Shown here: piece after piece, positions 19,315 to 27,142 of the stretch
Numbering within the stretch: the first letter of the stretch is position 1
Layout: each line of letters starts with the position of its first letter
Virus record (IMG/VR): IMGVR_UViG_3300020477_001475
Span: 1 to 64,000 of that record
Reading direction: 5' to 3' (one strand)
Source of the DNA: a virus
DNA: 64,000 nucleotides
Notes under the pieces: generated by a model
Told to the model about the DNA's origin: nothing
Databases searched by the model: none
Seen by the model: the letters and a program-made list of their open reading frames with translations, nothing else
Position numbers and translations under genes: made by a program

Positions 19315-20079
19315 TTAAAAAGAATAACTGACTCTAATAAGTTTGTCACCTTCTACTGATAATTCAGTAGAAAGAAAACATTTATCAGAACATTTATACC
19401 TAAGCCCATATAAAAATTCATCATCAGAATTATAGCCTAATAAAAGACTAGCACCTTTAGCAAATTCTGGAGTTACGATACTTCGTAACCAGAAAGCACC
19501 ATCAGCATCTTCTGATAAATCATATTCTAGAGATGTTACAACTGGGAATCCGACTATATCCACAGTACTTGAAACATCTACAAACAAGGCTTCTTCACCA
19601 TCTACGGAGAGACCAAAATTTTGATCCCATAGACTATACGACAGCCTAGCTGCCCAATATTCGTCATTTCCATAAAAGGTCTGTATTCCTACACCATAAA
19701 CGGATGTACTAATTCCAACACCATCACCTACCGTGTGCTCTCGTGGCACTGAAACAAATGCATTTGATGCTGGTCTATGTAATCCCCATGCATTACCATA
19801 AGGTAAAGCTTGGCTACCAAATGTTGCAGTAACTTTTTCTGTAACAGCCCAGTTATACTTGGCTTCTTCAACAGTTACTAAACCATTTGATAGGTTTGTA
19901 CTCAATTCCCAATTATCTCCTAACAACACAATTCCGGTGTAGGGTGTGGTGAATGATACAGCATCACCAAAAGTTATATCAGATGAAAATTCACCAGATA
20001 CTTTTGTTGTGCTATTGCCAAACATCATCGCCGACAGAATTGCAACAGAGACCATTAGGTTTCTTGTAATCGTATTCAT
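19315..20079 (-). CDS. Phage-encoded outer-membrane beta-barrel (porin-like)
   Basis: The protein has 254 residues. It has an N-terminal signal peptide (basic MNTITRN, hydrophobic core VSVAILSAMMF, processing near residues 20-28). Alternating amphipathic strands follow throughout, and a C-terminal aromatic VSYSF fits the BAM-recognised terminal Phe of outer-membrane proteins. The predicted route is Sec export and insertion in the host outer membrane, so the product would alter the infected cell surface (superinfection exclusion, uptake or receptor masking are inferences). The DNA is visibly richer in GC than neighbouring genes, suggesting acquisition. Two Cys near residue 230 are unusual for porins. 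Confidence 0.75.
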   Translation of the reverse strand: MNTITRNLMVSVAILSAMMFGNSTTKVSGEFSSDITFGDAVSFTTPYTGIVLLGDNWELSTNLSNGLVTVEEAKYNWAVTEKVTATFGSQALPYGNAWGLHRPASNAFVSVPREHTVGDGVGISTSVYGVGIQTFYGNDEYWAARLSYSLWDQNFGLSVDGEEALFVDVSSTVDIVGFPVVTSLEYDLSEDADGAFWLRSIVTPEFAKGASLLLGYNSDDEFLYGLRYKCSDKCFLSTELSVEGDKLIRVSYSF

Positions 20080-20115
20080 ACTAATCTCCTATATTATATT
20101 ACGATTGTTTTGTTT

Positions 20116-20121
20116 ATTATA
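20116..20121 (-). promoter_or_regulatory. Candidate -10 box of the outer-membrane protein gene
   Basis: There is an exact TATAAT on the minus strand, about 37 nt before the gene start. The nearest TTGCAA lies only 14 bp upstream, so a consensus -35 is not clear. The 20122-20268 interval otherwise holds no gene. Confidence 0.35.
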
Positions 20122-20268
20122 GCCCAATGTGTATATTGCAAGGCACACACTTTGGATATAAATCTTTTTTGGTAGGTTTTCTTGAAACATTATAACCATT
20201 TATTAAATATAATCACATCACACATTCACTATATAAATATAACTATTTTCTAAAAGCATACACTTTTT

Positions 20269-20424
20269 TTACCAATTGGATATAAATTCATTATCCAATT
20301 TATTTTCATCTAACATATTTATCACTTCTTCAACTAATCTAAAATCATCTTCTTCTAAAGATTGTTTCAATAACATTTTAATGTTTTCTATGTATTCTTT
20401 ACTATAAACTACATTATCTTCCAT
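20269..20424 (-). CDS. 51-aa acidic small protein
   Basis: This is a complete short frame, ATG at 20424 to TAA at 20269. The product is acidic and helical (MEDNVVYSKEYIENIK..., ending FISNW). It is in the same orientation and codon style as the adjacent 140-aa gene, 26 nt away. There is no known family. A regulatory or hitchhiking phage peptide is possible. Confidence 0.6.
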   Translation of the reverse strand: MEDNVVYSKEYIENIKMLLKQSLEEDDFRLVEEVINMLDENKLDNEFISNW

Positions 20425-20450
20425 ACAAACCTTTTCATATTAAATAGAAG

Positions 20451-20873
20451 TTATGAATTACCAACTATTGTAGGTGTAAAACAATCTTTATATTTTTCCA
20501 ATAATCTTTCAAATTCCTTCAAATCTTCTTCCTGACCATTTAAAAATAATAAAGCATCAACTACATCAAACTTTCTATTATTTATTATTATATCATTAAT
20601 ATAATTATTATTAACAAATTCGTCTTGTAATTCATCAATGACATCCGATGCCAAAGATTCCGGTAAATCTTTATCAGAAGTATTTAAATTTGTCATATCA
20701 TCCATATCATCAAAAACAACATCATCTAACGTCTTATTAATTTTATTAATATTTTTAATTAATTGTAATAATAAATACCTATTCTTAACTATATCTTCTT
20801 CTATAAATTTAAATTTTTGTTCTATAGCTTTTATTATATTTTTCATTGAAGTGCTTTGTTTTTGATCATTCAT
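20451..20873 (-). CDS. Acidic helical protein, unknown
   Basis: The protein has 140 residues, is Asp/Asn/Lys-rich and probably helical, with no recognised domain. It contains two DD clusters (DDVVFDDMDDMTN). A GAGGT ribosome site and a TATAAATA box 27 nt upstream of the start support it as an expressed gene. The function is unknown. Confidence 0.7.
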   Translation of the reverse strand: MNDQKQSTSMKNIIKAIEQKFKFIEEDIVKNRYLLLQLIKNINKINKTLDDVVFDDMDDMTNLNTSDKDLPESLASDVIDELQDEFVNNNYINDIIINNRKFDVVDALLFLNGQEEDLKEFERLLEKYKDCFTPTIVGNS

Positions 20874-20899
20874 ATTAATTACCTCATATATTATTGTTA

Positions 20900-20907
20900 T
20901 ATTTATA
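20900..20907 (-). promoter_or_regulatory. Candidate T4-type late promoter TATAAATA
   Basis: An exact TATAAATA on the minus strand lies 27 nt before the 140-aa gene. It leaves a leader of about 20 nt containing GAGGT. This is compatible with gp55-dependent late transcription, though the octamer is common in AT-rich DNA. Confidence 0.35.
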
Positions 20908-20939
20908 AATATAAATTTAATACACTAAAATTCATTATA

Positions 20940-21536
20940 TTATACACCAACTTCAACTTCCCATTCACCAGAATCAACTAATGCTTCAGCTTTCTTCCAT
21001 TTTAATGTCTTAGTTTCTTTGCCATTTGTTATTTCAACTTTTTCATTACGACCATATTTTTTACCAGTAGTAATAGGCTGTTGTTTATACATTCTATCAA
21101 ACATTGTTATACCATCGAGGTGATCTATTTCATGTTGTATACATACTGATTCAAGTAATTGTAATTCATCCTTATCTTTATTACCCATAAGTTCATTAGG
21201 ACCAAACATAACAGTACCTAAATTATCTGTTTTAATAGTTACCCATTTAGATCTTTTAGTTCTAATTTGTCTATTAGGAAAAGATAAACAACCTTCTACT
21301 GTATAAATATATCTGTTATCCAAATTAAGTATTTCTGGATTTATTAAAACTAAAGGTTCCGTAACATTAACAACACAAACTCTTTTATTAATACCAATTT
21401 GATTTGCAGCTAAACCAATACCATTTTTGGAATTAGATAATTCTTCAAGTAATTTAACACCTATCTCTTCACCCTCTTCTACCGAAGATACTGGTTCACA
21501 TATTTCCTTTAACTTATCCAATTCTTTTACAATCAT
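20940..21536 (-). CDS. def: Peptide deformylase
   Basis: The protein has 198 residues. All three PDF motifs are intact: GIGLAANQIG (39-48), EGCLSFP (81-87, Cys metal ligand at 83) and QHEIDHLDG (His 135 and 139, catalytic Glu 136). The enzyme removes the N-formyl group from nascent proteins at the ribosome exit using a bound metal. Marine T4-like phages carry def often, presumably to keep up with phage protein synthesis. A C-terminal extension of about 45 residues is longer than in minimal phage deformylases. Its ATGA overlaps the thioredoxin stop, so the two are translationally coupled. Confidence 0.96.
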   Translation of the reverse strand: MIVKELDKLKEICEPVSSVEEGEEIGVKLLEELSNSKNGIGLAANQIGINKRVCVVNVTEPLVLINPEILNLDNRYIYTVEGCLSFPNRQIRTKRSKWVTIKTDNLGTVMFGPNELMGNKDKDELQLLESVCIQHEIDHLDGITMFDRMYKQQPITTGKKYGRNEKVEITNGKETKTLKWKKAEALVDSGEWEVEVGV

Positions 21537-21925
21537 ATTTTAAATTTTTCCTTTATTATTTCTTCCAATTGTTCTTCTGTTGGTGCACCTGGCATCATAG
21601 CAGGTTTATCATCTACAGGTAAAAATAACAATGTTGGTACACTCATAATACCCAATTCCACAGCAATCTTTTGTTCATCTTCTATATTCATTTTATAAAA
21701 TGCTATTTTATCTTTATATTTTTCTGCAAGTTTATCTATTACTGGTGATAATACTTTACAAGGACCACACCAAGTTGCATGAAAATCTACAACAGCGGGT
21801 ATCTTACCTAAAAACTTTGGTTCTTCCACATCAATATCCATAACCTTTTTCGTAAAGTTTTCTGTATTTAAATCTTCTACTTTAACAGGTAATTCAGATG
21901 CAGGCATTTTTACAACTATAGCCAT
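21533..21925 (-). CDS. trx: Thioredoxin
   Basis: The protein has 130 residues. The active site WCGPCK lies at 52-57 (Cys 53 and 56), preceded by the VDFHATW strand, with the cis-proline segment SVPTLLF. It carries an N-terminal extension of about 20 residues relative to a minimal thioredoxin. It acts as a dithiol reductant in the cytoplasm, for example for ribonucleotide reductase or for thiol folding. The latter is notable given the Cys-rich giant proteins in this window. It is coupled to def by ATGA. Confidence 0.95.
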   Translation of the reverse strand: MAIVVKMPASELPVKVEDLNTENFTKKVMDIDVEEPKFLGKIPAVVDFHATWCGPCKVLSPVIDKLAEKYKDKIAFYKMNIEDEQKIAVELGIMSVPTLLFLPVDDKPAMMPGAPTEEQLEEIIKEKFKI

Positions 21926-21927
21926 AA

Positions 21928-22125
21928 TTATTTATCCTCATTATCAAACAAGTTTAATTGCTTGTCGTTTATTTTATTTATATGTCTATCCAAATCAGTA
22001 TATAAAACTATTGATTTTTCTTCAAAGTAATTTAATATAGCTTTCGATATGTGTTCACGAGCTGCTTGACTCGACAAATTATGATCTGGATAATTTGATA
22101 ATACATAACTTATTTCTTCTATCAT
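21928..22125 (-). CDS. 65-aa hypothetical protein
   Basis: This is a small helical protein (HISKAILNYFEEKS, then LYTDLDRHINKI) with an acidic end (LFDNEDK). Its start overlaps the preceding stop (ATGA) and its stop is 2 nt from thioredoxin, so it belongs to the same operon. No family is recognised. Confidence 0.68.
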   Translation of the reverse strand: MIEEISYVLSNYPDHNLSSQAAREHISKAILNYFEEKSIVLYTDLDRHINKINDKQLNLFDNEDK

Positions 22126-22568
22126 AATCCAACCTTCCCATTTAAGAAATCTTTTTGTTTTTGATAATCTCTTTTAAGTTTTTGTTTTTCCTTATAAGCC
22201 TTAGCTCTTTTTAAAAGTTTATCATCCTTATTAACTTTCTTTCTTTTCTTTGATGGTTTCACTTTAGTAGGTTCAAGAGTACCCTTTAAATCAGGTTGTT
22301 CTACACCTTTGTGAAATACATTTCCATCTTTATCTACAAATTCATTCATCCAATGCCATCCAGCAGGTCTACCTGTTGGTTTGTGTGTGTATGTCTTTGG
22401 CAACGAATCTGGAAATGAATTTAATAATGTTAGTGTTACACAAGTACTACAAGTAACTGATACTACATCATCAGATACAGATACATAATTACTTGAACAT
22501 TTTTTACATTGCATATAGGTTATCCCTTCTTCTTTGAATGTTATATACCAATCTTTTTGTTTTTTCAT
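22122..22568 (-). CDS. Zinc-ribbon protein
   Basis: The protein has 148 residues. CKKC (22-25) and CSTC, spaced about 17 residues apart, form a plausible zinc ribbon. They are followed by a conserved-looking segment PTGRPAGWHWMNEFVDKDG and a very basic Lys-rich C-terminus. Nucleic-acid or ribosome association is inferred from the ribbon and charge. It is the first gene behind the early promoter at 22584-22625 and heads the trx-def operon. Confidence 0.75.
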   Translation of the reverse strand: MKKQKDWYITFKEEGITYMQCKKCSSNYVSVSDDVVSVTCSTCVTLTLLNSFPDSLPKTYTHKPTGRPAGWHWMNEFVDKDGNVFHKGVEQPDLKGTLEPTKVKPSKKRKKVNKDDKLLKRAKAYKEKQKLKRDYQKQKDFLNGKVGL

Positions 22569-22583
22569 TTTTCATTACCTCAT

Positions 22584-22625
22584 ACGTTAATACTATTTAT
22601 ACATATGAGTCAACGTTTTTTTATT
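22584..22625 (-). promoter_or_regulatory. Early promoter, zinc-ribbon/trx/def operon
   Basis: On the minus strand, AAAACGTTGACT carries a -35 TTGACT (22608-22613), an 18-bp spacer and TAACGT (22584-22589). It is one of nine matching promoters in the window. The spacer also contains TATAAATA (22594-22601), so the site could serve late transcription too. Confidence 0.75.
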
Positions 22626-22881
22626 TTTTATTTTTTTTTATCCGTTTACCCAATTTGGACTCATCTATACACATTTTATTATTACCATATGTCATTTTAT
22701 TTTTAAAATATACAGAATGGCAGTGGTCAACACCACAATATTCAGGACATTGATATTTTCTATCTACTATTACTATTGTCTTGTCATAATTATAAAAATA
22801 TTTCTGTGGACCTGTTTTATCTGAAATAAATCCTATAATTGATGCCAGTACCACTAATATTATATCCGATTGTGAAATCAC
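22621..22881 (-). CDS. Cys-rich single-pass membrane protein (GTG start)
   Basis: The protein has 86 residues. The N-terminal transmembrane helix (IILVVLASIIGFIS) is followed by a domain with CPEYCGVDHCH and a later Cys, then a Lys/Arg tail. The start is GTG with GGAG 7 nt upstream. The clustered Cys/His residues could bind metal or form disulfides outside the membrane. It lies just after the terminator at 22908. The function is unknown. Confidence 0.68.
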   Translation of the reverse strand: MISQSDIILVVLASIIGFISDKTGPQKYFYNYDKTIVIVDRKYQCPEYCGVDHCHSVYFKNKMTYGNNKMCIDESKLGKRIKKNKK

Positions 22882-22907
22882 CCTTTTCTCCTCTAGAAAT
22901 AGATATA

Positions 22908-22942
22908 ATGGAGAAAAACAAAACCCTCTTATCCGAGGGTCT
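22908..22942 (-). terminator. Intrinsic terminator after hsp20 operon
   Basis: There is a 6-bp stem ACCCTC / GAGGGT (22923-22928 and 22935-22940) with a 6-nt loop, followed on the minus strand by TTTGTTTTT. It ends the hsp20/59-aa transcript. Confidence 0.8.
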
Positions 22943-22977
22943 TGTGTTCAAAAAGTGATATGTGACATATAATCTAT

Positions 22978-23157
22978 TTATAATTCTTCAAATTCAGCAT
23001 CAATTACTTCATCTAACATATAAAATATATTTTGATTATTCTTTAAAACCAAGTCACACCCATAACTAGATTTAAGATTATTAGGGTCATTAACAAGATG
23101 AGCTTTCACCTTGTTAACAACTACCCACTTTTTTCCTTGAAACTCAAGAAATTCCAT
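22978..23157 (-). CDS. 59-aa hypothetical protein downstream of hsp20
   Basis: This is a complete short frame with ATG at 23157 overlapping the hsp20 TAA (TAATG). The sequence begins MEFLEFQGKKWVVVNKVKAH and looks like a small beta barrel (KKWVVVNKV strand, then CDLVLKN) with an acidic helix at the end. Translational coupling to the chaperone supports expression. No family is recognised. Confidence 0.62.
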   Translation of the reverse strand: MEFLEFQGKKWVVVNKVKAHLVNDPNNLKSSYGCDLVLKNNQNIFYMLDEVIDAEFEEL

Positions 23158-23618
23158 TAACTTATTTTAACGAATTTCTTTTTTGGTTTTTCAGGTTCAA
23201 TCTTTGGTACTGATATAGATAACATACCATCTTTAAATGTAGCCGATACATTTTCACCATCTAAATATTCACCAAGATTAAAAGACCTTTTAAATGCAGA
23301 TTGTTTTAATTCTCGTGTAATACATTTACCACCATCAGAATCAAATCCATGTTTATCACCTGATATAATTAAAACTTGATCTTCCACTTCAACTGATACA
23401 TTCTTCTTATCCAATCCAGGAATTTCAGCTACGATACCTATTTTGTCATCGTACTCATAGACATTCACTTTTGGATAAGATCCTTTATTAAAAGATACTC
23501 CAGTTTCTTCTTGAAAAGTTGGAAATGTTTTATTTACAAGTTCATCGAATATTGCATCGAATGGGGTTAAAAATTCATCTCGGTTGAGATGCTTTGGATT
23601 TACTACTATTCTAGTCAT
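23157..23618 (-). CDS. hsp20: Small heat-shock protein (Hsp20)
   Basis: The protein has 153 residues. The alpha-crystallin domain spans about 48-140, with PKVNVYEYDDKIGIVAEIPG and LIISGDKHG strands, the ELKQSAFKRSFNLGEYLD segment, and the terminal GMLSISVPK strand that carries the A-x-x-x-n-G-v-L signature. It acts as an ATP-independent holdase. Hsp20 genes occur in many T4-like cyanophages and are thought to help scaffold and assembly proteins. The leader (23619-23690) contains hairpins. One of them holds AAAGGAGG in its loop. Confidence 0.95.
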   Translation of the reverse strand: MTRIVVNPKHLNRDEFLTPFDAIFDELVNKTFPTFQEETGVSFNKGSYPKVNVYEYDDKIGIVAEIPGLDKKNVSVEVEDQVLIISGDKHGFDSDGGKCITRELKQSAFKRSFNLGEYLDGENVSATFKDGMLSISVPKIEPEKPKKKFVKIS

Positions 23619-23662
23619 TGTTTTTTCTCCTATTATTAATTAACTATTTAGTCTAACTAATT

Positions 23663-23689
23663 GAATTATCCTCCTTTGAGCTATAATTC
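23663..23689 (-). other. Hairpin in hsp20 leader with AAAGGAGG loop
   Basis: Inverted repeats GAATTAT / ATAATTC enclose a 13-nt loop containing a near-perfect anti-anti-SD sequence with no start codon after it. The true site (AGGAG, 8 nt before ATG) lies further downstream. It could be a ribosome standby site or a thermosensor element. Confidence 0.4.
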
Positions 23690-23730
23690 AAACCTATACT
23701 ATATACTGTACAATAACTATACCAAACTAA

Positions 23731-24300
23731 TTATCCAAACACTCTTGTCATAATGTCTGACAATTTGTCAATAGGCATATAACCTTTTTTATGATTATTG
23801 ACATTCCAAGTTTGTTTGAAACAAATAGGTTGACCATTATTGATAGATTTCTTTTTGAATTGCCCTAATTTTGATGGTGAATCATCAATCAAAACATCAA
23901 CATCAACTAAATGTTTTTTATGTGTAAATATAATTTCATCAAATCCAACAAAGCCCCATCGTTGTAACCAAGCTTCCGTTGGTTCTTTACAATGTTCTCT
24001 TTGAGCTGATACTAATACTAATTCGTGACCATTCTCAATAGCCCACGCTCTTAGTTTAGGCCAATCTTCAAATGATGATTGTATTGGTGGACATTCTGGA
24101 CCAAACAAATCTAAAAAATTATCTTCAAAGACATATTTTTCAGTTTCATCTTCAGACCAAAATGGAAGCCATTGTTCCCAATCCCAAGAATGTGGTGTTA
24201 GGATTTGATCGACATATTCCGGATGATTTTCTTTAATGTGATTCGTTAGGTGTGGAATGAAATCTCGTAAGACACCATCACAATCTATTCCTATTCTCAT
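23731..24300 (-). CDS. 5'(3')-deoxyribonucleotidase-like HAD protein
   Basis: The protein has 189 residues. It has the HAD motif I D6-x-D8-G-V in MRIGIDCDGVLRDF, a Ser/Thr motif around VLVSAQ, and an acidic motif III VDVLIDDSPSKL. This arrangement matches NT5C-type deoxyribonucleotidases, which dephosphorylate dNMPs, and the related phage HADs of nucleotide metabolism. Trp-rich cap residues (SWDWEQWLPFW) are likely to form the substrate pocket. It is preceded by an early-type promoter at 24327-24365. The substrate is inferred. Confidence 0.82.
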   Translation of the reverse strand: MRIGIDCDGVLRDFIPHLTNHIKENHPEYVDQILTPHSWDWEQWLPFWSEDETEKYVFEDNFLDLFGPECPPIQSSFEDWPKLRAWAIENGHELVLVSAQREHCKEPTEAWLQRWGFVGFDEIIFTHKKHLVDVDVLIDDSPSKLGQFKKKSINNGQPICFKQTWNVNNHKKGYMPIDKLSDIMTRVFG

Positions 24301-24326
24301 ATATATTACCTTTATCTTTACAGTAA

Positions 24327-24365
24327 ACGTTACGAAAGTAATTATATATAAGTCAACGTTTTATT
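24327..24365 (-). promoter_or_regulatory. Early promoter, deoxyribonucleotidase
   Basis: AAAACGTTGACT on the minus strand: -35 TTGACT (24351-24356), 18 bp, TAACGT (24327-24332). It fits the nine-member early promoter set. Confidence 0.75.
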
Positions 24366-24780
24366 TATTTTTATCGTCTGATGGGTATATTCCCATATTT
24401 TTCAATGATTTCATTAATGATTTGAATTCTTTATGTGCTTTATTTTTTTCTCTCTTTTGGTAATATTCTTCAAATAATTCTTCAGGTGTTTTCTTTTCAA
24501 CTTTTTTAGGTTTAGATGTACGTTTAGATTCTTTATCAAATTCAGTATATATCTTGTATAGATATTTTAAATTATTTTTAATATCTTTATTTATTTTAGT
24601 TAAATCTAATTCATGAACTGGTACATCTGTTATTTGATTGGCGTCCAATAATTCTCCAATAATATCTTGTAAAAAACCTATCAATTGTAAATTATTTTCT
24701 TCCAGAGCTTCATTTTGTAAATCATCCAGAAAATCTAATAACATACTTACTACATGTTCTTCAATTATTCTATATTTCAT
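24361..24780 (-). CDS. Helical protein, unknown
   Basis: The protein has 139 residues. The N-terminal acidic helices (MLLDFLDDLQNEALEENN) are followed by a Lys/Glu-rich segment and a basic end. No domain is recognised. It sits just upstream of the 24327 promoter and shares a short intergenic space with the divergent plus-strand metalloprotease gene. Confidence 0.68.
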   Translation of the reverse strand: MKYRIIEEHVVSMLLDFLDDLQNEALEENNLQLIGFLQDIIGELLDANQITDVPVHELDLTKINKDIKNNLKYLYKIYTEFDKESKRTSKPKKVEKKTPEELFEEYYQKREKNKAHKEFKSLMKSLKNMGIYPSDDKNK

Positions 24781-24850
24781 ATCTACTCCATTTTAAAAAA
24801 ATATTTATCTTGTTACTAATAAATATAAAGTAATTTATATTTATACACAA

Positions 24851-25315
24851 ATGAGTACATATTCTACAAGAAAAAGAAGATTAAAATTAATCAATGAAAT
24901 GTTAAAATTTTATGGATTGAATACATCAGTGCAATTTACAAATAATATAGTAGATAATATCAACAGAAAAAAGTTTAAATACATGCCCAAAAAAATTATT
25001 ATAAGATATATGGGTCCACCAGATTCTATTCACAGAGAAACTATATACGCTGAATATATATTTGATACAGATACAATAAGATTAAATGAATCAGCTTTAA
25101 AAAATGATGATGAATTTTTAGTAACATTATTACATGAAATGGATCACGCTAGAATGTCAAGAAACCATGGTAATAACAAATTTAAACAAATGTATATAAC
25201 CGAAACAACAAATAAAGAAATGAGTGGTAACGACGGTTATTATTCTAATAAGTATGAATTACAAGCAGAAGAATGGGCTCATAGTGAATTATCAAGATGG
25301 CAAAATAAATTATAA
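24851..25315 (+). CDS. HExxH metalloprotease-like protein (only plus-strand gene)
   Basis: The protein has 154 residues. It has the zinc motif HEMDH (His95, Glu96, His99) in LVTLLHEMDHARMSR, and a downstream acidic ELQAEEWAHS that can supply a third ligand. This resembles SprT- or WLM-like small metallopeptidases. A basic N-terminus (STRKRRLKL) suggests nucleic-acid contact. A paralogue lies at 28950-29345. It is the only clear gene on the plus strand, divergent from 24361-24780 and convergent with 25329-26414. The substrate is unknown. The HExxH identification is firm. Confidence 0.8.
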   Translation: MSTYSTRKRRLKLINEMLKFYGLNTSVQFTNNIVDNINRKKFKYMPKKIIIRYMGPPDSIHRETIYAEYIFDTDTIRLNESALKNDDEFLVTLLHEMDHARMSRNHGNNKFKQMYITETTNKEMSGNDGYYSNKYELQAEEWAHSELSRWQNKL

Positions 25316-25328
25316 AAATTTAACTAAC

Positions 25329-26414
25329 CTATTCACATTCCATAACATTAGTCTTTTTATTGAGTGTTCTATATCCATTAGGACATGTAGAATCTGCATG
25401 ACGAAATTGTTGTTTACCATATGTAGCTCTTGAAGCTGAACGTCTTTGTTTATTATTCCTTCTAGCAACTTTTCTATTTACAGTTCTATTATAATTTCTA
25501 CCACGTCTTCTAGCAACACCACGTCTTGAAGATTTACCTAATCTTCTAACTCTGTTGATTAAATTCTGACCTTGTGATGATTGTGGGCCTAAAATATCAT
25601 TTACCATTTGAACTAAATCAACAACATTGATTACACCATCTATATTATAATCAGCTAATTCCAATTGAAGTTCTGTAGCTGGTGTACCTGATAATACATG
25701 ATTTACTACTTGTACAACATCAACAACATTGACCACACCATCTTGATTCCAATCACCCATCATAGGACCAGGAGCAGAATTATTTGTTGTACCAGGAGTA
25801 GGAGGTATAAGATCTCCATCACATCTTTCTTCACCCCAATTACCACCATCAGTTATTCTAGCATAACTACAATTATCACTATCTACAAGATGTCCATCCC
25901 AATATATTTCATCAACTAAATTACCGTCTTGGTTAAATAATTGTATACCATCACTACCACCTAACTTTGTTGGTACATGTAAATAAGTTCCATCGAAACA
26001 AGGTGGACCTATATCTTCTACACATTGCTGGGTTATACATGGTACAGGAATTGGATCATCATTTTCATCATCACCATCTACACAATCGTTAAACATCACT
26101 AACAAAAATCCATTGGCGGGTACTGATACACCAGCTGGTATATCCATAAAATCATAATCACCATCATCAGTTATATTCCATCCAGCTAAACTAACATCAT
26201 ATGCATTTGGATTATACAATTCTACCCAATCAGATGAATCACCTAATCCAGGAAACAACCTATCTTTAGATGAAAATTCATTTATATATATTACATCATT
26301 ACGTCCTCTACCTCTACCTCTACCTCTTACATTACCACGAATTGTATTTCTATTTCGTGTATTTCTATTTCGTGTTCTTCCACCCATTCTATTACGATTG
26401 TTATATGTTGCCAT
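25329..26414 (-). CDS. Lamin-tail + dockerin virion-type protein
   Basis: The protein has 361 residues. An Arg/Asn-rich N-terminus of about 38 residues precedes a lamin-tail domain (INEFSSKDRLFPGLGDSSDW, then VELYNPNAYDVSLAGWNITD). A Pro-rich linker follows, then two type I dockerin repeats: GDWNQDGVVNVVDVVQVVNH and ADYNIDGVINVVDLVQMVND. Each carries a D-x-N-x-D-G-x-x-N-x-x-D calcium loop. The C-terminus is Arg-rich and ends TCPNGYRTLNKKTNVMECE. Dockerins bind cohesins or Ca2+-dependent partners. No cohesin is visible here. It is probably a decoration or adhesion protein of the virion. It shares its C-terminal motif with the next gene. Confidence 0.78.
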   Translation of the reverse strand: MATYNNRNRMGGRTRNRNTRNRNTIRGNVRGRGRGRGRNDVIYINEFSSKDRLFPGLGDSSDWVELYNPNAYDVSLAGWNITDDGDYDFMDIPAGVSVPANGFLLVMFNDCVDGDDENDDPIPVPCITQQCVEDIGPPCFDGTYLHVPTKLGGSDGIQLFNQDGNLVDEIYWDGHLVDSDNCSYARITDGGNWGEERCDGDLIPPTPGTTNNSAPGPMMGDWNQDGVVNVVDVVQVVNHVLSGTPATELQLELADYNIDGVINVVDLVQMVNDILGPQSSQGQNLINRVRRLGKSSRRGVARRRGRNYNRTVNRKVARRNNKQRRSASRATYGKQQFRHADSTCPNGYRTLNKKTNVMECE

Positions 26415-26425
26415 TTAATTATCTC

Positions 26426-27046
26426 CTACTTACAAACCATTTTATTTTTGGTGTTGTCAAATATTCTAAATCCACTCTTACATGTAGTATCTTTAACTTC
26501 ATATGTAGTTCTCTTAGCCCTATTATTGTTTTTTAAATTTTTAGTATTACGTCGTCTATTAACCCTTCTATTATATTTCCTATTTGGATTAGAGTTGGTA
26601 ACTCTAGCTTTTCTATAACCTCCATTATTGGATCCACAAGTACAATTCATTGTATTTAATGTTTGTGTTGGAGGACAATTTACATTAGGACATTGTCTAC
26701 TAGCTCTCTTACTATTCTTCTTTCTTTTATATTTAGCATTTGTAGATTTTCTATAACTTGTATCTACAGGTCTAGTACTACTACCAGCTGCTGTATTAGT
26801 ACGTTGTGATATTACATGTGAATGACCTCTAGCATTTTGAACTACCCAATTAGTGACAGTATGAACATGACCATTTCTTGGTCCGGCATTAGTTCTACCA
26901 TTACCATTACTATCTACAGTATATGAATGTGAATGACCATTGTCGTAAGATGTACTACCAGACCTAGTTCTATCCATCGAAGTTCTTCGTATTCTATTGT
27001 AACTCCTATTGCCTGTTCTACGACGTATCTTTCTATTATTGGGCAT
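26426..27046 (-). CDS. Arg/Asn-rich protein with GHSH-type His motifs
   Basis: The protein has 206 residues and is very basic at both ends. The centre carries NGHSHSYTVDSNGNG, NGHVHTVTNWVV and GHSHVIS. Such H-x-H repeats, spaced by a short beta hairpin, coordinate iron or another metal in some phage tail-tip and needle proteins. A Cys cluster (CPNVNCPPTQ...CTC) follows. The C-terminal TCKSGFRIFDNTKNKMVCK matches the end of the upstream lamin-tail/dockerin protein. A surface or tip role is inferred. Confidence 0.7.
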   Translation of the reverse strand: MPNNRKIRRRTGNRSYNRIRRTSMDRTRSGSTSYDNGHSHSYTVDSNGNGRTNAGPRNGHVHTVTNWVVQNARGHSHVISQRTNTAAGSSTRPVDTSYRKSTNAKYKRKKNSKRASRQCPNVNCPPTQTLNTMNCTCGSNNGGYRKARVTNSNPNRKYNRRVNRRRNTKNLKNNNRAKRTTYEVKDTTCKSGFRIFDNTKNKMVCK

Positions 27047-27087
27047 ATTAGTTCTCCATTATATAAATATAAATATATCGTGTGCAT

Positions 27088-27118
27088 AAAAAAACCCTTT
27101 TTTTACAAAGGGTTTTTC
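27088..27118 (-). terminator. Intrinsic terminator after GIY-YIG-like gene
   Basis: There is an 11-bp stem AAAAACCCTTT / AAAGGGTTTTT with a 6-nt loop and T runs on both strands. It can stop transcription from the 27143-27625 gene before the Arg-rich genes, and may act in either direction. Confidence 0.8.
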
Positions 27119-27142
27119 AAGATACTTAAAATATATTATTAA

